A stretch of DNA of 64,000 nucleotides from the NCBI RefSeq assembly GCF_017591425.1, contig NW_024467121.1, forward strand, positions 17,868,707 through 17,932,706. Reading direction: 5' to 3'. Below, piece after piece: positions 12,839 to 23,310 of this stretch (positions within the stretch are counted from its first letter, which is position 1; every line of letters starts with the position of its first letter). The position numbers were made by a program, and so were the translations under genes. The DNA comes from Ochotona curzoniae. Lineage: Eukaryota > Chordata > Mammalia > Lagomorpha > Ochotonidae. Below the pieces are notes generated by a model. It saw only the letters and a program-made list of their open reading frames with translations. It had not been told where the DNA came from and did not search any database.

Positions 12839-12915
12839 AAACAGAGATTTCCACACCTGCCTCATAAGGTAATGTGGAAGTTAAATGAGATCATGTATAT
12901 AGATCCCTCATAGGT
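12839..12915 (+). mobile_element. MIR fragment (weak)
   Basis: CACCTGCCTCATAAGGTAAT followed by GTTAAATGAGATCATGTATA resembles the 3' half of MIR (CTACCTCATAGGGTTG..GATTAAATGAG). Confidence 0.4.
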
Positions 12916-13523
12916 ATGGCTAATGTCAAATGGACATTCCAATCACCACCAGGATTGGTGCAGTGAGGAGTCTAGTTTGTCATGGTGAACCCAAAAAAGG
13001 GCCATCGCTCTCATTATCACCCTTGTATTGGATCTGGCTTCAATCATGAGCAAGGAGTTAGGATTCCACCTCCAGGAAGTATCTAATTTTCTACACCATA
13101 GACACTTGGGGAAAATATCCTGAATGAATCTCGAGTCCCAAAGACAGGCTAACTGAACACCCGTTTCTATTCTTCCCTTCTTCCTTTTAGTAACAGAATG
13201 CCTGGAGCATTAGCTGGGCACATGTCACCCCAGGAAGAAGCTACACTGCCCAGCTCTTTTGCACTTACATGTGACCTCAGTGGCTACATTCTGGTCCAGG
13301 GTCTGTGAGTAGCACTGACTGACAGGTCTTTCCCACCAAGAACATTCTTTTTTTTTAACTTAAGAGCCCTTTTTTTTCCCCCTTGCAAACACAAATCTAT
13401 GTGCTTGGCACCAAACTCATTCCTGTTTGAAACCATACAAAGATTTTCTTGTGCAGTGCTTTTGAATGAATAGAATCTTCACATAATTGTGTAACTGTCT
13501 AAAAACAGATGAAAATTCCTTAC
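12916..13523. other. Intergenic, no gene recognised
   Basis: Unique-looking sequence just downstream of the candidate exon in its direction of transcription. Poly-T runs near 13350 and 13370 are the only low-complexity patches. Confidence 0.45.
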
Positions 13524-13594
13524 CTTCCATTTCTTCTGTCGCTGCCTTCACATCAGCTGAAACGTGGGCGTGATGAAATGAGGCCAACTCAATC
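13524..13594 (-). other. Candidate unannotated exon, 71 nt
   Basis: On the minus strand a polypyrimidine tract ending TTTTCTTTGCCTGTAG precedes 13594, and 13524 is followed by GTAAGGAA (AAG|GTAAGG, a near-ideal donor). One frame is open for 23 codons (IELASFHHAHVSADVKAATE, then EME), entering and leaving in phase 1; the other two frames have stops. I do not recognise the peptide. It could be an exon of an unidentified minus-strand gene or lncRNA, a relic, or chance. Confidence 0.3.
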
Positions 13595-13911
13595 CTACAG
13601 GCAAAGAAAACACCTTCAGGAAGAGTGTTTTTTCAGCAAGAGTGCTGATGGCCGAGGCCTGTAGGCAGACGGCCTTCGGACTATCTCTCCCAGGACCTAC
13701 TCTACTCCACCAATCACAACTGGATACAGGGCGAGTGTGGCAGTGAACTTAGCGCTCAGGGTAGAGACAGCAGGCCAGAGGCTCTTACTTGGTTCTTTTG
13801 TTCAGGAAGATGGTATGCCACTCAGGGATGCTGGTGTTTGGCCAGGATAGGGTGACTGGATGCGATGTGCAACTATGATCTATATGTAGAAAGAAACGTG
13901 TGTGGGAGACA

Positions 13912-13997
13912 GGCATCATGGTGTGGTGGTTATAGCAATGCTCCAGATACCCACATCCCTTATCAGGGTATCTGGGCCTGTAGGTCCTGCTCCACTT
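13912..13997 (+). mobile_element. C-SINE, left part (split by a nested SINE)
   Basis: Head of an old SINE (CATCATGGTGTGGTGGTTAT to CCTGCTCCACTT). It continues at 14290. Confidence 0.75.
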
Positions 13998-14289
13998 TCT
14001 TTTCCTTCTTTTTTTTTTTCTTAAAGATTTATTTTTATTGGATAAGCAGATCCACAGAGAGAAAGAGATACACAGAAAAAGATCTTCCATCCAGTGCTTC
14101 ACTCCCTAAGTGGCTGCAATACCCAGAGTTGAGCTGATCCAAAGCCAGGAGCCAGGAGCTCCTTGCAAGTCCCAAGGCCTTCGGCCATGCTCCACTACTT
14201 TCTGAGGCCACAATCAGGGTGTTGGGTCATGGACCAGAACACATACATGACCCCAGCATGTTCAAGGTGAGGATTTAGCCACTGAGCCT
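13998..14289 (-). mobile_element. C-SINE nested in another C-SINE, with target-site duplication
   Basis: Inverted full-length copy (TTAAAGATTTATTTTTATTG tail). CTGCTCCACTT occurs on both sides (13987-13997 and 14290-14300), the expected L1-machinery target-site duplication inside the older SINE. Confidence 0.9.
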
Positions 14290-14495
14290 CTGCTCCACTT
14301 CTGACCCAACTCTGCTAAAACTCACCCAAATTGCAGTAGGTGATGGCTCAACTACTTAGGTCCTTGCCATTCATGTAGGAGACCCTGACAAAGTTCATGG
14401 CTCCTGTTTTAGCCCTTGCTCAATTCCAACTATTGTAAGAATTTGTGGACTAAGTCAGAAACTAAAAGATCTCACTTCTTCTGTCTCTTCCCCCA
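14290..14495 (+). mobile_element. C-SINE, right part
   Basis: Resumes at CTGCTCCACTTCTGACCC and continues in consensus order to ACTAAAAGATCTCACTTC. Confidence 0.75.
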
Positions 14496-14734
14496 GCTCC
14501 AGCAACCCCCTCCTCCAAAACGCACCATGCAAAATAATTCTCTAAAATGAAGGAGAAATAGAGACTTTAGCAGACAAAAACTAAAGGAATTTGTTGCCAA
14601 TATACCTGACTCAAAAGCAAGTCAAGAGAATCCCTTGAGAGCAAGGGAAACTGGTAAAGGCCAGAAGCTCAGGTCCACACAAAGGAAGCATCTCAGACAA
14701 GGAGTGAGTGAGGAAAAAACCCTTTTCCTGATTT

Positions 14735-15030
14735 TTGAAAAGATTTATTTATTTGAAAAGCAGAATTAGAAGGGGAGAGAGATAGATCTTCCAACCATTA
14801 GTTCACTTCCCAAATGGCTGCAATGATTAGGGCTGAGCCAAACCAAAGGCAGGAGCCCAGAGCTTCATCTGGGTGTTCCGTGTAGGTGCAAGGGCTCGAG
14901 TACGTGTGCCATCTTCTGCTGCCTTCCCAGGCCATTAACAGGAAGACCAGGACATAAATTGGTGCCCATGTGGGATGTGTGCATTGCAGGAAGTGGCCTA
15001 ATCCATTAAGCCACAATGTCAGTCCCTGCT
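14735..15030 (-). mobile_element. Lagomorph C-SINE
   Basis: AAAAGATTTATTTATTTGAA tail complement through GGAGCCCAGAGCTTCATCTG to TAAGCCACAATGTCAGTCCC. Confidence 0.9.
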
Positions 15031-15124
15031 TTTCCTGATTCTAAGCCTTTGTAGCCATTAACAGTATGTTTAAAATAGCACACACACAGCATATTCAATT
15101 CACAACTATAGCATATTCAATTCT

Positions 15125-15265
15125 TTGTGTTATAAATGAACAGGATCGTCAAGAAGTTCATGGGAAATGCCTAATAAGAAGTAAAATGGATTTCAAAACT
15201 TTCTGCACCCAATTAAATTTTCAATTCCATTTTCTCTTAAACTTTCTGAAATACTCTGTATTTGT
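15125..15265. mobile_element. Short inverted-repeat (MITE-like) element
   Basis: AAGAAGTTCATGGGAAATGC at one end and AATTCCATTTTCTCTTAAAC at the other are imperfect complements. The middle has GGATTTCAAAACTTTCTGCACC. It resembles copies near 36.45, 42.5 and 58.95 kb. Family name not determined. Confidence 0.5.
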
Positions 15266-15364
15266 ATTTATGCATAAGTGACGCACCAGCATGCTGACTA
15301 GGATACTGATGATGGTAGGGCCAAGTTAGATTAATTCAGCTTTTGTTTCTTGAGAGTTTTAAGT

Positions 15365-15720
15365 TTATAAAAAGCAGCTGTGAAGTAGGGCAAAGGTCCT
15401 AGAGACTCCACATCCAGTTTCCCCTATTGTACAATTATTAGTGTATTAGCCAAACCCAGAAGCCACACCTTACTTCTCTATCAACATCTCACATTAGTAT
15501 AATTTGTCATGATTAATGAACCACACCCACCTTCCCCCATATTTTTTAAAATCAAATGCCCTTTCCCCAACTCCTCTTGTCTTCTCATAATCAACATTCT
15601 GAATTCAGATGAAGCTATGGATTTTTTTTTTCTGTTTTAGTTTCCACATGTGAAGGAGACTGTACAGTATTTGTGCTTCTGGCCTATTTCAGTTAGGATT
15701 ATTTTATTGTAGGGTACTGA
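15365..15720 (-). mobile_element. Old L1 3' UTR region
   Basis: CATTAGTATAATTTGTCATG, ATTAATGAACCACACC and a TTTCCACATGTGAAGGAGAC block fit the reverse complement of ancient L1 3' ends. Confidence 0.6.
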
Positions 15721-16117
15721 GACTACATATGCACCTATGAAGAAAGTAGACACAGATTAATTATAAATGTGTTTGCAAATTCTAGGGCAACCACTAAAAT
15801 GTAAGATTTTTTTTTCACATGTGTGTGTGTCTTTCTAAAAATACATTTTTGGTATGCCAAGAGAAAAGAAAAATAGAATTCTAAAGCATTCAGTCGAAAA
15901 TCACAACAGGCTTAGAAGGAGTAGAAGAAAAACTAGGCGCAAAGGACGAGGGCACCAAGTAGAAGACCACAGCAAGCACGGTGGGTACCAAGCCACCTGC
16001 ATTTGTAGCCACATGGGATAGCAATGCTCAAGGAACACTAATTAAAGGCAAAGATTGTCAGGATGGACCCAAAAAGTGAGACTGAGCTTTACCTTGCCCA
16101 TTAGAAAAATCAACTTC
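15721..16117. other. Intergenic, no gene recognised
   Basis: AT-rich unique-looking sequence. A continuation of the neighbouring old L1 is possible but not clear. Confidence 0.4.
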
Positions 16118-16450
16118 ATTTTTTTGAAGATTTATTATTCTTTTTTATTGGAAAGTCAGATATACAGAGAGGAGGAGAAACAGAATGATCTTCCATCCAA
16201 TGATTCACTCCCCAAAGGCCACAATAGCCAGAGCTGAGCTGATCCAAAGCTAGGAGCCAGAAGTCTCCACCAGGTCTCCCATGTGGGTGCAGGGTCCCAA
16301 GGCTCTGAGCTGTCCTCAACTGCTTTCCCAGGCCACAAGCAGGGAGCTGGAAGGGAAGCGTAACTGCCAGGATTAGAACCAGCGCCCATATAGGATCTCA
16401 GCACAAACAAGGCAAGGATCTTAGCTGCTAGGCTACCACGCTGGGTCCCA
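16118..16450 (-). mobile_element. Lagomorph C-SINE
   Basis: TTTGAAGATTTATTATTC tail end, GGAAAGTCAGATATACAGAG, CTCCCATGTGGGTGCAGGGT and a GCTAGGCTACCACGCTGGGT head. Confidence 0.92.
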
Positions 16451-16496
16451 AAAATACACTTTAAAAAGAAAGACACATGTAACTGAAAGTAAAGAG

Positions 16497-16785
16497 ACGG
16501 GGACTATCACTACGGCATGGCAGATAAAGCTGCCACCTGCAACATTTGCATTCCAACAATGACACCGGTTCCCGTCCTAGACGTTCCAATTCCAAACCAG
16601 CTCCCTGCTAATGTTCCTGGGAAAGCAGTGGAAGATGGGCCACGTTCTTGGGCCCTTGCATCCACATGGTAGACCCAGATGAAGCTCCTGGTTCCTGGCT
16701 TCAGATAAGCCTTGCTCCAGCTATTGTAATCATCCAGGGGTAGATAGCAGATGGAAGATCTCTCTATCTTTCAAATAAATTTTTA
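16497..16785 (+). mobile_element. Lagomorph C-SINE, older form
   Basis: GGGGACTATCACTACGGCAT head, CAGCTCCCTGCTAATGTTCC core and an ATCTTTCAAATAAATTTTTA tail. Confidence 0.85.
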
Positions 16786-17302
16786 AGAACCATAAAAGAA
16801 AAGTGTAAACAGATGGACAAAGATATGCCGTGTTAATGCTCACCAAAAGACACAGCAACTTCCAGAGACAGCACAGCAGTTTGCCAGAAATGAAAAGGGG
16901 CATTGAGCAGTACTGGGGGAGCCAGAGAGTTCCCCAGAAGACGCAACCATCCTTGATATACTTGGACCTAATACCAGAGTGTCAAAGTACATGACACAAA
17001 AATTAACCCAAGTGCAAGGTCAAATAGATGAATTTAGTAGTGTAGTTGGAGATTTCAACACCCTTCTTCCAGACCTGGATAGATGCAGCAGGCAGAAAAT
17101 CAATACCAACTCAGTGGGCTCAATGACATCATCAATCAACAGGATGAAATGGATGTCTACAGAGTATTTCATCCAGACAGAAAAGGCACATTTTTTCATG
17201 AAACAATCATGTCAACATTCACAAAGAAAGACTACATTCTGATCCATAAAATACAATATAATGTAGTTAAAAGAATAAATTTAAAAGATTCAGCAGAGCA
17301 AT

Positions 17303-17555
17303 TATAAAGCTTCTTGGAACGTTCACCTCCTGCATGGAGTCTCCAGGTTTGATCTGACTCTGCCTTGGATCCAGCTTCCTGCAGTGTTTACCCAGGGAGA
17401 TGGCAGCTGACAGCCAGGCACTTGGATCCCTGGAAGGAGTGCCATGCTCAAGGCTTTGGCATGGGTTGGTCCTCTCTGCTGCCGTCACTGGGCGAGTTAG
17501 ACAGTAAGTAGGTTTGTCACTCTGCATCACTCTTTAAATTTCAAATGAATAAATA
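17303..17555 (+). mobile_element. C-SINE nested in the old L1
   Basis: TGCCTTGGATCCAGCTTCCTG-type core, cut here to CTTGGATCCAGCTTCCTGC, and a TTTCAAATGAATAAATATAA tail. Diverged head. Confidence 0.7.
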
Positions 17556-17561
17556 TAAAAA

Positions 17562-17868
17562 ACAGGCCCCAGCACAATGGCTAGACTGGCTAATACTCCC
17601 CCTCTCAAGCACCAGGATCCCCTATGGGCACCATTTCATGTTCTGGCTACTCCACTTCCCATCCAGCTCCTCTCACATAGCCTGCAAAAGCAGTAGAGGA
17701 CAGCCCAAAGCCTTAGGACCCTGCACCCATGTGGGAGACCCGGAGGAAGCTCCTGGCTTCTAGCTTTGGAATGGCTTAGCTCCAGCCATTGTGGCCACTT
17801 GGGAAGTGACCCAGCAGACAGAGCTTTCTGTAAATCTGCCTGGCAAATAAAAATAGATAAATCTTTTT
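17562..17868 (+). mobile_element. C-SINE carrying an L1 insertion in its tail
   Basis: CCCCAGCACAATGGCTAGAC head, GGACCCTGCACCCATGTGGG core and an AATAAAAATAGATAAATC tail, continuing after the L1 at about 18727-18750. Confidence 0.9.
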
Positions 17869-18726
17869 TTTTTTTTTTACGTTTTTTTTTTTTTTTATTA
17901 TTGTTGCTTACATTGTATTATGTAGTACAGCTCCATTGGCGCTGGGGATTCCCCCCACCCCTCCCACACCCCTCCCCCCATGGTGGATTCCTCCACCTTG
18001 TTGCATAACCATAGATCAAGTTCAGTTGAGATTCATTGCTTGCAAACACATGCCTAGCATAAAGTTCCGTGTCCTATTGTCCAGATAAGTTCAGTGGCCT
18101 CTTGGGGAGACCTTCTATGGTCTGAAGATAGGTCTAACAGAGTAAAGATCCGGTCAGTTAAAAGCCCCAACAAGGCCTCAGTATCATTATACAACATTAT
18201 GGAATTAATTGACATAGTATTGGGTAAACAATATGTTAAAAATAATGCAAGTTCCATTCTTCGAGACATCTGGGTTGAGACAGTATCAATGACAGGTTCA
18301 AAAAATAACAAACAACCAAACAAAAATTACACGTTAAATCAAGGCAAACATGTGGTATCTAATCTTTTGGGATTCACTCATTTCCCTTAGCATTATAGTT
18401 TCCAGTTGTGCCCATTTAGCCACAAAGAACTGCATTTTGTTTTTTTTAATAGCTGAGTAGTATTCCATGGAGTAGATGAACCAAAGCTTTCTTATCCAAT
18501 CTTCTGCTGATGGGCATTTTGGTTGCTTCCATGTTTTTGCAATTACTGATTGTGCTGCAATGAACATAGGGATGCATGTTGGTTTGTCGTAAACAGGTGT
18601 TTTGGATATATTCCTAGGAGTGCTATTGCTGGGTCATATGGTATGCAGATTGAGTTGTTTGAGTGTTCTCCAGACTGATTTCCACCCTACTCCACTGCTG
18701 GTGGAGCTGCAAATTGGTACAGCCTC
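17869..18726 (-). mobile_element. Young 5'-truncated L1 with target-site duplication
   Basis: Read on the minus strand it holds the ORF2 C-terminal coding end (motifs complementary to TTGCAATTACTGATTGTGCT and AGTATTCCATGGAGTAGATG), then a purine-rich G-run 3' UTR (17950-17985), then a poly(A) tail seen as T-runs at 17868-17900. TAGATAAATCTTTTT flanks it at 17854-17868 and 18727-18741. It lacks ORF1, the promoter and most of ORF2, so it is immobile. Confidence 0.9.
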
Positions 18727-18905
18727 TAGATAAATCTTTTTAAAAATTTGTTAAAAAAAAGTCTACTCTTAGAACAAAATGGAATGAAAACAAAACAGAA
18801 ATCAATATAAAAAGTTTAATCCCCATATAATTGGAGATTAAACAGCATGTAAATTTAACACATGTGCCAAAGAAGAAATCTTAAAATAAATTTTAAAAAT
18901 ATTTT

Positions 18906-19223
18906 AAGCTAAGAGCAAATGAGGACAGGCTAATGCTCCTTCTGCATGTGCCAGCATCCCATACAAATGCCAGTTTAGTTTGTCTTTGTCTTGGCTGCTC
19001 CACTTGCAGCTTAGCTACCTGCTTATGGACTGGGAAAGTTGCAGAGCATGATTCACGTTCTTGGGACCCTGCACCCGAAAGAGACCTGAAAGAAGCTCCT
19101 GGCTGCTGGCTTAGGATAGGCTGCTGTGGTCGTTTGGGGAGTGAACCAACAGACAAAGATCTCCTTCCCTGTCTCCTTCTCTCTGTAGATATGTCTTTCC
19201 AACAAAAATAAATAAATCTTTTT
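18906..19223 (+). mobile_element. C-SINE nested in the old L1
   Basis: GCATGTGCCAGCATCCCATA, CTTGGGACCCTGCACCCGAA and an AATAAATAAATCTTTTTAAA tail. Confidence 0.88.
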
Positions 19224-19232
19224 AAAAACCAT

Positions 19233-19555
19233 TTTTTTTTTAAGATTTATTTTATTTTTATTGGAAAGGCGGATATACAGAGAAGAGAGAGAGAGGAAGA
19301 TCTTCCAACCCATGATTCACTCCCCAAGTGAGCACAACGGCCAATGCTATGCTGATCTGAAGTCAGGAGCCTCTTCCAGGTCTCCCACGCAGGTGCAGGG
19401 TCCCAAAGCTTTGGGCCATCCTCGACTGCTTTCCCGGGCCACAGGCAGGGAGCTGGATGGGAAGTGGGGCCGCTGGGACTAGAACTGGCGCCCATATGGG
19501 ATCCCGGGCGTGCAAGGCGAGAACCTTAACCACTGCGCCATTGTGCTGGGCCCTA
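19233..19555 (-). mobile_element. Full-length young C-SINE with target-site duplication
   Basis: TTTTTTTTTTAAGATTTATT to CCATTGTGCTGGGCC. AAAAACCAT occurs at 19224-19232 and 19556-19564. It inserted into the A-tail of the preceding plus-strand SINE, making a head-to-head inverted pair. Confidence 0.93.
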
Positions 19556-19651
19556 AAAAACCATGTTTAATTAAATGAACATGAAACTCTGACATAAAAT
19601 TTGTAGAATGTGAGGGAAACAGTACTTAAAGGGAAATTGATGAAATTATAG

Positions 19652-19905
19652 AAGAGTGCCCAGAGTGGCCTAGCAGCTAAAGTCCTTGCCTTGAACATGC
19701 CAGGATCCCATGTGGGCACCGGTTCTAATCCCGGTAGCTCCACTTCACATCCAGCTCCCAGGTTGTGGCCTGGGAAAGCAGTCAGCCATTACACTCACTT
19801 GGGGAGTGAGTGAATCATTGGATGGAAGATCTTCCTCTCTATCTCTCCTCCTCTCTGTATATCTGACTGTAATAAAAATAAATAAATCTTTTTAAAAAAG
19901 AAATT
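19652..19905 (+). mobile_element. C-SINE with internal deletion
   Basis: CAGAGTGGCCTAGCAGCTAA head and TAATAAAAATAAATAAATCT tail are intact. Between GGGAAAGCAGT and CAGCCATTACACTCACTTGG the block with CCAAAGCCTTGGGACCCTGC is missing. Confidence 0.88.
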
Positions 19906-20389
19906 ATAGAAGAACAATCTAAGATCAGTTATCTAAGCTTTCACTTTAGGAAACCAAAAGAACAGATTGCATCCAAAACAAATGGAATAAAATAAACAAT
20001 AAAAGTAGAAATCAGTTATCTTGTAAGTAAGACTCGCTAATGGAAAAAAAAACAAAATTTTAAAAACTGCTTTTTTGAAAAAAATGAAGAACTCTGTAAG
20101 ACATGTTAAGATAAAGAGAATTCAAATTCCTAACATCAGAAATGAAGGCTGTGGCCTCACGACAGATTACAAAGAGCTCAAAGGGCTGATGAAGTATTTG
20201 ACAGGATCCTGTACCCACTCAGGACAAAACGCTAAGTGGGCTAGAAAAATGAGAACTGAAACTGATAAAGAATATTGTCAAAACATCTGCAGCTGGTACC
20301 ATGGTGAGAAAACTGAGTATTTCCCAATAAAAGGAGAAAAAAAAAAAGGTAAGGCTATCAACCCTCAGCACTCCTTTTAACATCACACT

Positions 20390-20605
20390 GAGGCCTGGCA
20401 TGATGGCTCAGTGTCTAAATCCTCACCTTGCATGTGCCAGCATCCCCTGTGGGCACTGGTTCATGTCCCAGCCGCTCTACTGCTTATCCAGCTCTCTGCT
20501 TGTGGCCTGGGAAAGTAGTCAAGAAGGCCCAAAGCCTTGGGACCCTGCACCCATGTGGGAGACCTGGAGGAGGCCTCTAGCTCCTGATTTTAGAGCAGCC
20601 AAACA
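20390..20605 (+). mobile_element. 3'-truncated C-SINE nested in the old L1
   Basis: AGGCCTGGCATGATGGCTCA head to GGAGACCTGGAGGAGGCCTC, then L1 ORF2 sequence resumes without a SINE A-tail. Confidence 0.8.
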
Positions 20606-21700
20606 ATTTCCTGAATTTCACAGGGGATTTTGCCATGGTAGCAGAATACAAGATCGATATGTAAAAGTCTACTACTTTCCTGCATAGCAGCAATGCATAC
20701 GTGGGATCTGAAGTTCGAAACATTGCCTATTTTATATTAGCACCCCTCAACATTCAATGTTTAGGTATGAATCAAACAAGATATGCACAAAATCTACAGG
20801 AGGGAAAACCATAACACCGTGCTAAAATGAAACGGAAGAACTGAATAAATGGAGAATAGAGCATCCAGAATCACAGACAGGAAGCCACAAGACTATCAGG
20901 AGGTCAGCTCTTTATAACCTGACCCGCAGCTTCAACACAATCCCAGTCAAGACCGTTATGAGTTGTTTGGCAAATATGGACAATTAATTCAAAAGTTTAT
21001 GTGTTCTGCATATAAATCAATGGAACAGACTGAGTTCAGAAACAGACCGACATGAATGTGGTCAACTGATGTGTGACAAAGCTGCAATGTACTACAGTGG
21101 GAAAAAGATTCTTTTCAATGGATTGAGCTACAAGAACTGCACATTTACATGCAATTGAAACACTCTAGACACAAAAAAATATTCTCAAATTCAGAAACTT
21201 AAAACTTAGAATACACCATGAGAAAAAACGTAGGTGATCTTGAATTTGACAAGGACTTTTTAGGTCTAACACCAAAGGCACAGTACGTGAGCAAAAGCTT
21301 AAATGACTTAAAATTTGAAATTTCTTCTATCCAAAAGATATTGCTGAGAGTGAAAAGACAAGTCACAGATTGGGAGAAGATATTTGTAAAAGACTTATCT
21401 GAAGAACTACTATCCAAAGCAAACGAAGCACGGCGGAAGCCTAACAGTAGGAAAACAAACAGCCCCCTCGAAAATGGCCCAAGACCTCAACAAACACCTC
21501 ACCCCAGCAGACAGACAAAGGGAACAAGCACAGAAAAAAGACACCTCACATGGTAATGAGCATGGGAAAAGACAGTCATGCTAATTAGCTTGATTGGATC
21601 ACCCTTACACAATATAGCCACGTATCAAAACAGCATTTTGTAACCTTAATTTTAGGCAATTGCTGATTTGTCAATTGGATCAACAAAGCTGAGGAAAACA

Positions 21701-21842
21701 TATTTTTTTCAATTTTTATTTTTCATAATAGTTCCTTAGGCTCGGGAATTTCCCCCCTCTCCATCTTCCTTCCCTCCTCCCCACCCCATTTTGTCCTCTA
21801 TTATAACAATAACATACTAACTTTAAATAAATAATATCATTT
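21701..21842 (-). mobile_element. L1 3' UTR tip
   Basis: TTTTTATTTTTCATAATAGT followed by a pyrimidine-rich CCCCCCTCTCCATCTTCC stretch is the inverse of the lagomorph L1 3' UTR, as at 17869. Confidence 0.6.
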
Positions 21843-22160
21843 TTTAAAGATTTATTTTTATTGGAAAGGTGGATATACAGAGAAATGACAGAAAGATCTT
21901 CCATCTGATGATTCACTCCCCAAGTGACCACAATGCCCACTACTGTGCCGATCTGAAGCCAGGAGCTAGGAGCTCTTTCGAGTCTCCCACGTGGGCACAG
22001 GGACCCAAGGCTTTGGGCCGTCCTCAACTGCCTTCCCAGGCCACAGGCAGGGAGCTGGATGATGGGAAGCGGAGCTGCTGAGATTGGAACCGGTGCCCAT
22101 ATGGGATCCTGGCACATGCAAGGTGAGGACGTTAACCAATACACTATGACGCCAGGCCCC
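21843..22160 (-). mobile_element. Full-length C-SINE (cluster copy 1)
   Basis: TTTAAAGATTTATTTTTATT to TATGACGCCAGGCCCC. GATG is duplicated near 22070. Confidence 0.92.
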
Positions 22161-22189
22161 AATAATATCATTTTTTTTTAAAGGAATGT

Positions 22190-22530
22190 CTTTTTTTTTT
22201 TTTAAGATTTATTTATTTTTATTCCAAAGTCAGATATACAGAAAGGAGGAGAGATAGAGGGGAAGATCTTCCATCCAATGATTCATTCCCCAATTGAGTG
22301 CAACTGCCGGAGCTGAGCCAATCCAAAGCTGGGAACCCAGAATCTCATCCGGGTCTCCCACGCAGGTGCAGGGTCCCAAAGCTTTGGGCCTTCCTCGACT
22401 GCATTCCCAGGCCACAAGCAGGGAGCTGGATGGGAAGCGGGGGTCACTGGGATCAGATCCAGCACCCATATGGGATCCTGGCATATTCAAGGCAAGGACT
22501 TTAGCCGCTAGGCCACGCCACCAGGCCCAA
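22190..22530 (-). mobile_element. Full-length C-SINE (cluster copy 2)
   Basis: TTTTTTAAGATTTATTTATT to GCTAGGCCACGCCACCAGGC. Confidence 0.92.
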
Positions 22531-22539
22531 TAATATCTT

Positions 22540-22860
22540 TTTAAAAATATTTATTTTTATTGGAAAGGCAGATATATAGAGAAGAGGAAAGACAGGAAAA
22601 ATCTTCCATCTGATGGTTCACTCCCCAAGCAGCCACAACCGCTGGAGCTGAGCCAATCTGAAGCCAGGAACCAGGAGCTCTTCCAGGTCTCCCACTCGGG
22701 TACAGGGTCCCAAAACTTTGGGCCATCCTCGGCTGCATTCCCAGGCCACAGGCAGGGAGCTAGATGGGAAGTGGAGTCGCCAGGATTGGAACTGGTGCCC
22801 ATATGGGATCCTGGTGTGTTCAACTTGAGAACTTGCACTGTGCTATTGCCCCAGTCCCAA
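22540..22860 (-). mobile_element. Full-length C-SINE (cluster copy 3)
   Basis: AAAATATTTATTTTTATTGG to TATTGCCCCAGTCCC. Confidence 0.92.
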
Positions 22861-22896
22861 TGTCACTGCTTTGTAATAAAAAGAAAAAAAAAAAAA

Positions 22897-23240
22897 AGAG
22901 GCCCCGGTGTCGTGGCCTAGCAGCTAAAGTCCTTGCCTTGAACACACCGGGATCCCATATGGGCACCGGTTCTAATCCCAGCAGCTCCACTTCCCATACA
23001 GCTCCCTGCTTGTGGCCTGGAAAGGCAGTCGAGGACAGCCCAAAGCTTTGGGACCCTGCACCTGCGTGGGATACCCAGAAGAAGTTCCTGGATCCTGGCT
23101 TCGGATCGGCATAGCATTGGCCATTGCAGCTCACTTGGGGAGTGAATCATGGGTTGGAAGCTCTTCCTCTCATCTCTCTTCTTCTCTGTATATCTGACTT
23201 TCCAATAAATATAATAAATCTTAAAAAGAAAAAAAAGAGA
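22897..23240 (+). mobile_element. Full-length C-SINE (cluster copy 4, opposite strand)
   Basis: GGCCCCGGTGTCGTGGCCTA head, GGCACCGGTTCTAATCCC B box, and CTGACTTTCCAATAAATATA tail. Confidence 0.93.
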
Positions 23241-23310
23241 AAAGAAATGTTTCCCACCATGTCATCAGAAAAGCACAGTTGAGAAAGAATGAGATCCCAA
23301 CTACATAACC
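23241..23310 (+). mobile_element. Old L1 ORF2 fragment, left of an LTR
   Basis: TGTCATCAGAAAAGCACAGT and GAATGAGATCCCAACTACAT match the TCATCAGGGAAATGCA..ATGAGATACCA region of L1 ORF2. Confidence 0.55.

Larger units (their letters stand above)
16786..21700 (+). mobile_element. Old L1 remnant broken up by nested insertions
   Basis: Host L1 pieces are colinear with ORF2 and the 3' UTR. The endonuclease-side part is 16786-17302 (GGAGATTTCAACACCCTTCT). Middle pieces are about 18750-18905, 19565-19651 and 19906-20389. The 3' ORF2 part is 20606-21560, and an L1MA-like 3' UTR (CACCCTTACACAATATAGCC, CGTATCAAAACAGCATTTTG) follows to about 21700. At least six SINEs and one younger L1 interrupt it. All frames are broken. 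Confidence 0.8.

Noticed and set aside
21218..21556. 112-codon ORF with a KSLNDLKFEISS-like stretch
   Set aside because: It is the decayed end of L1 ORF2, not a gene.
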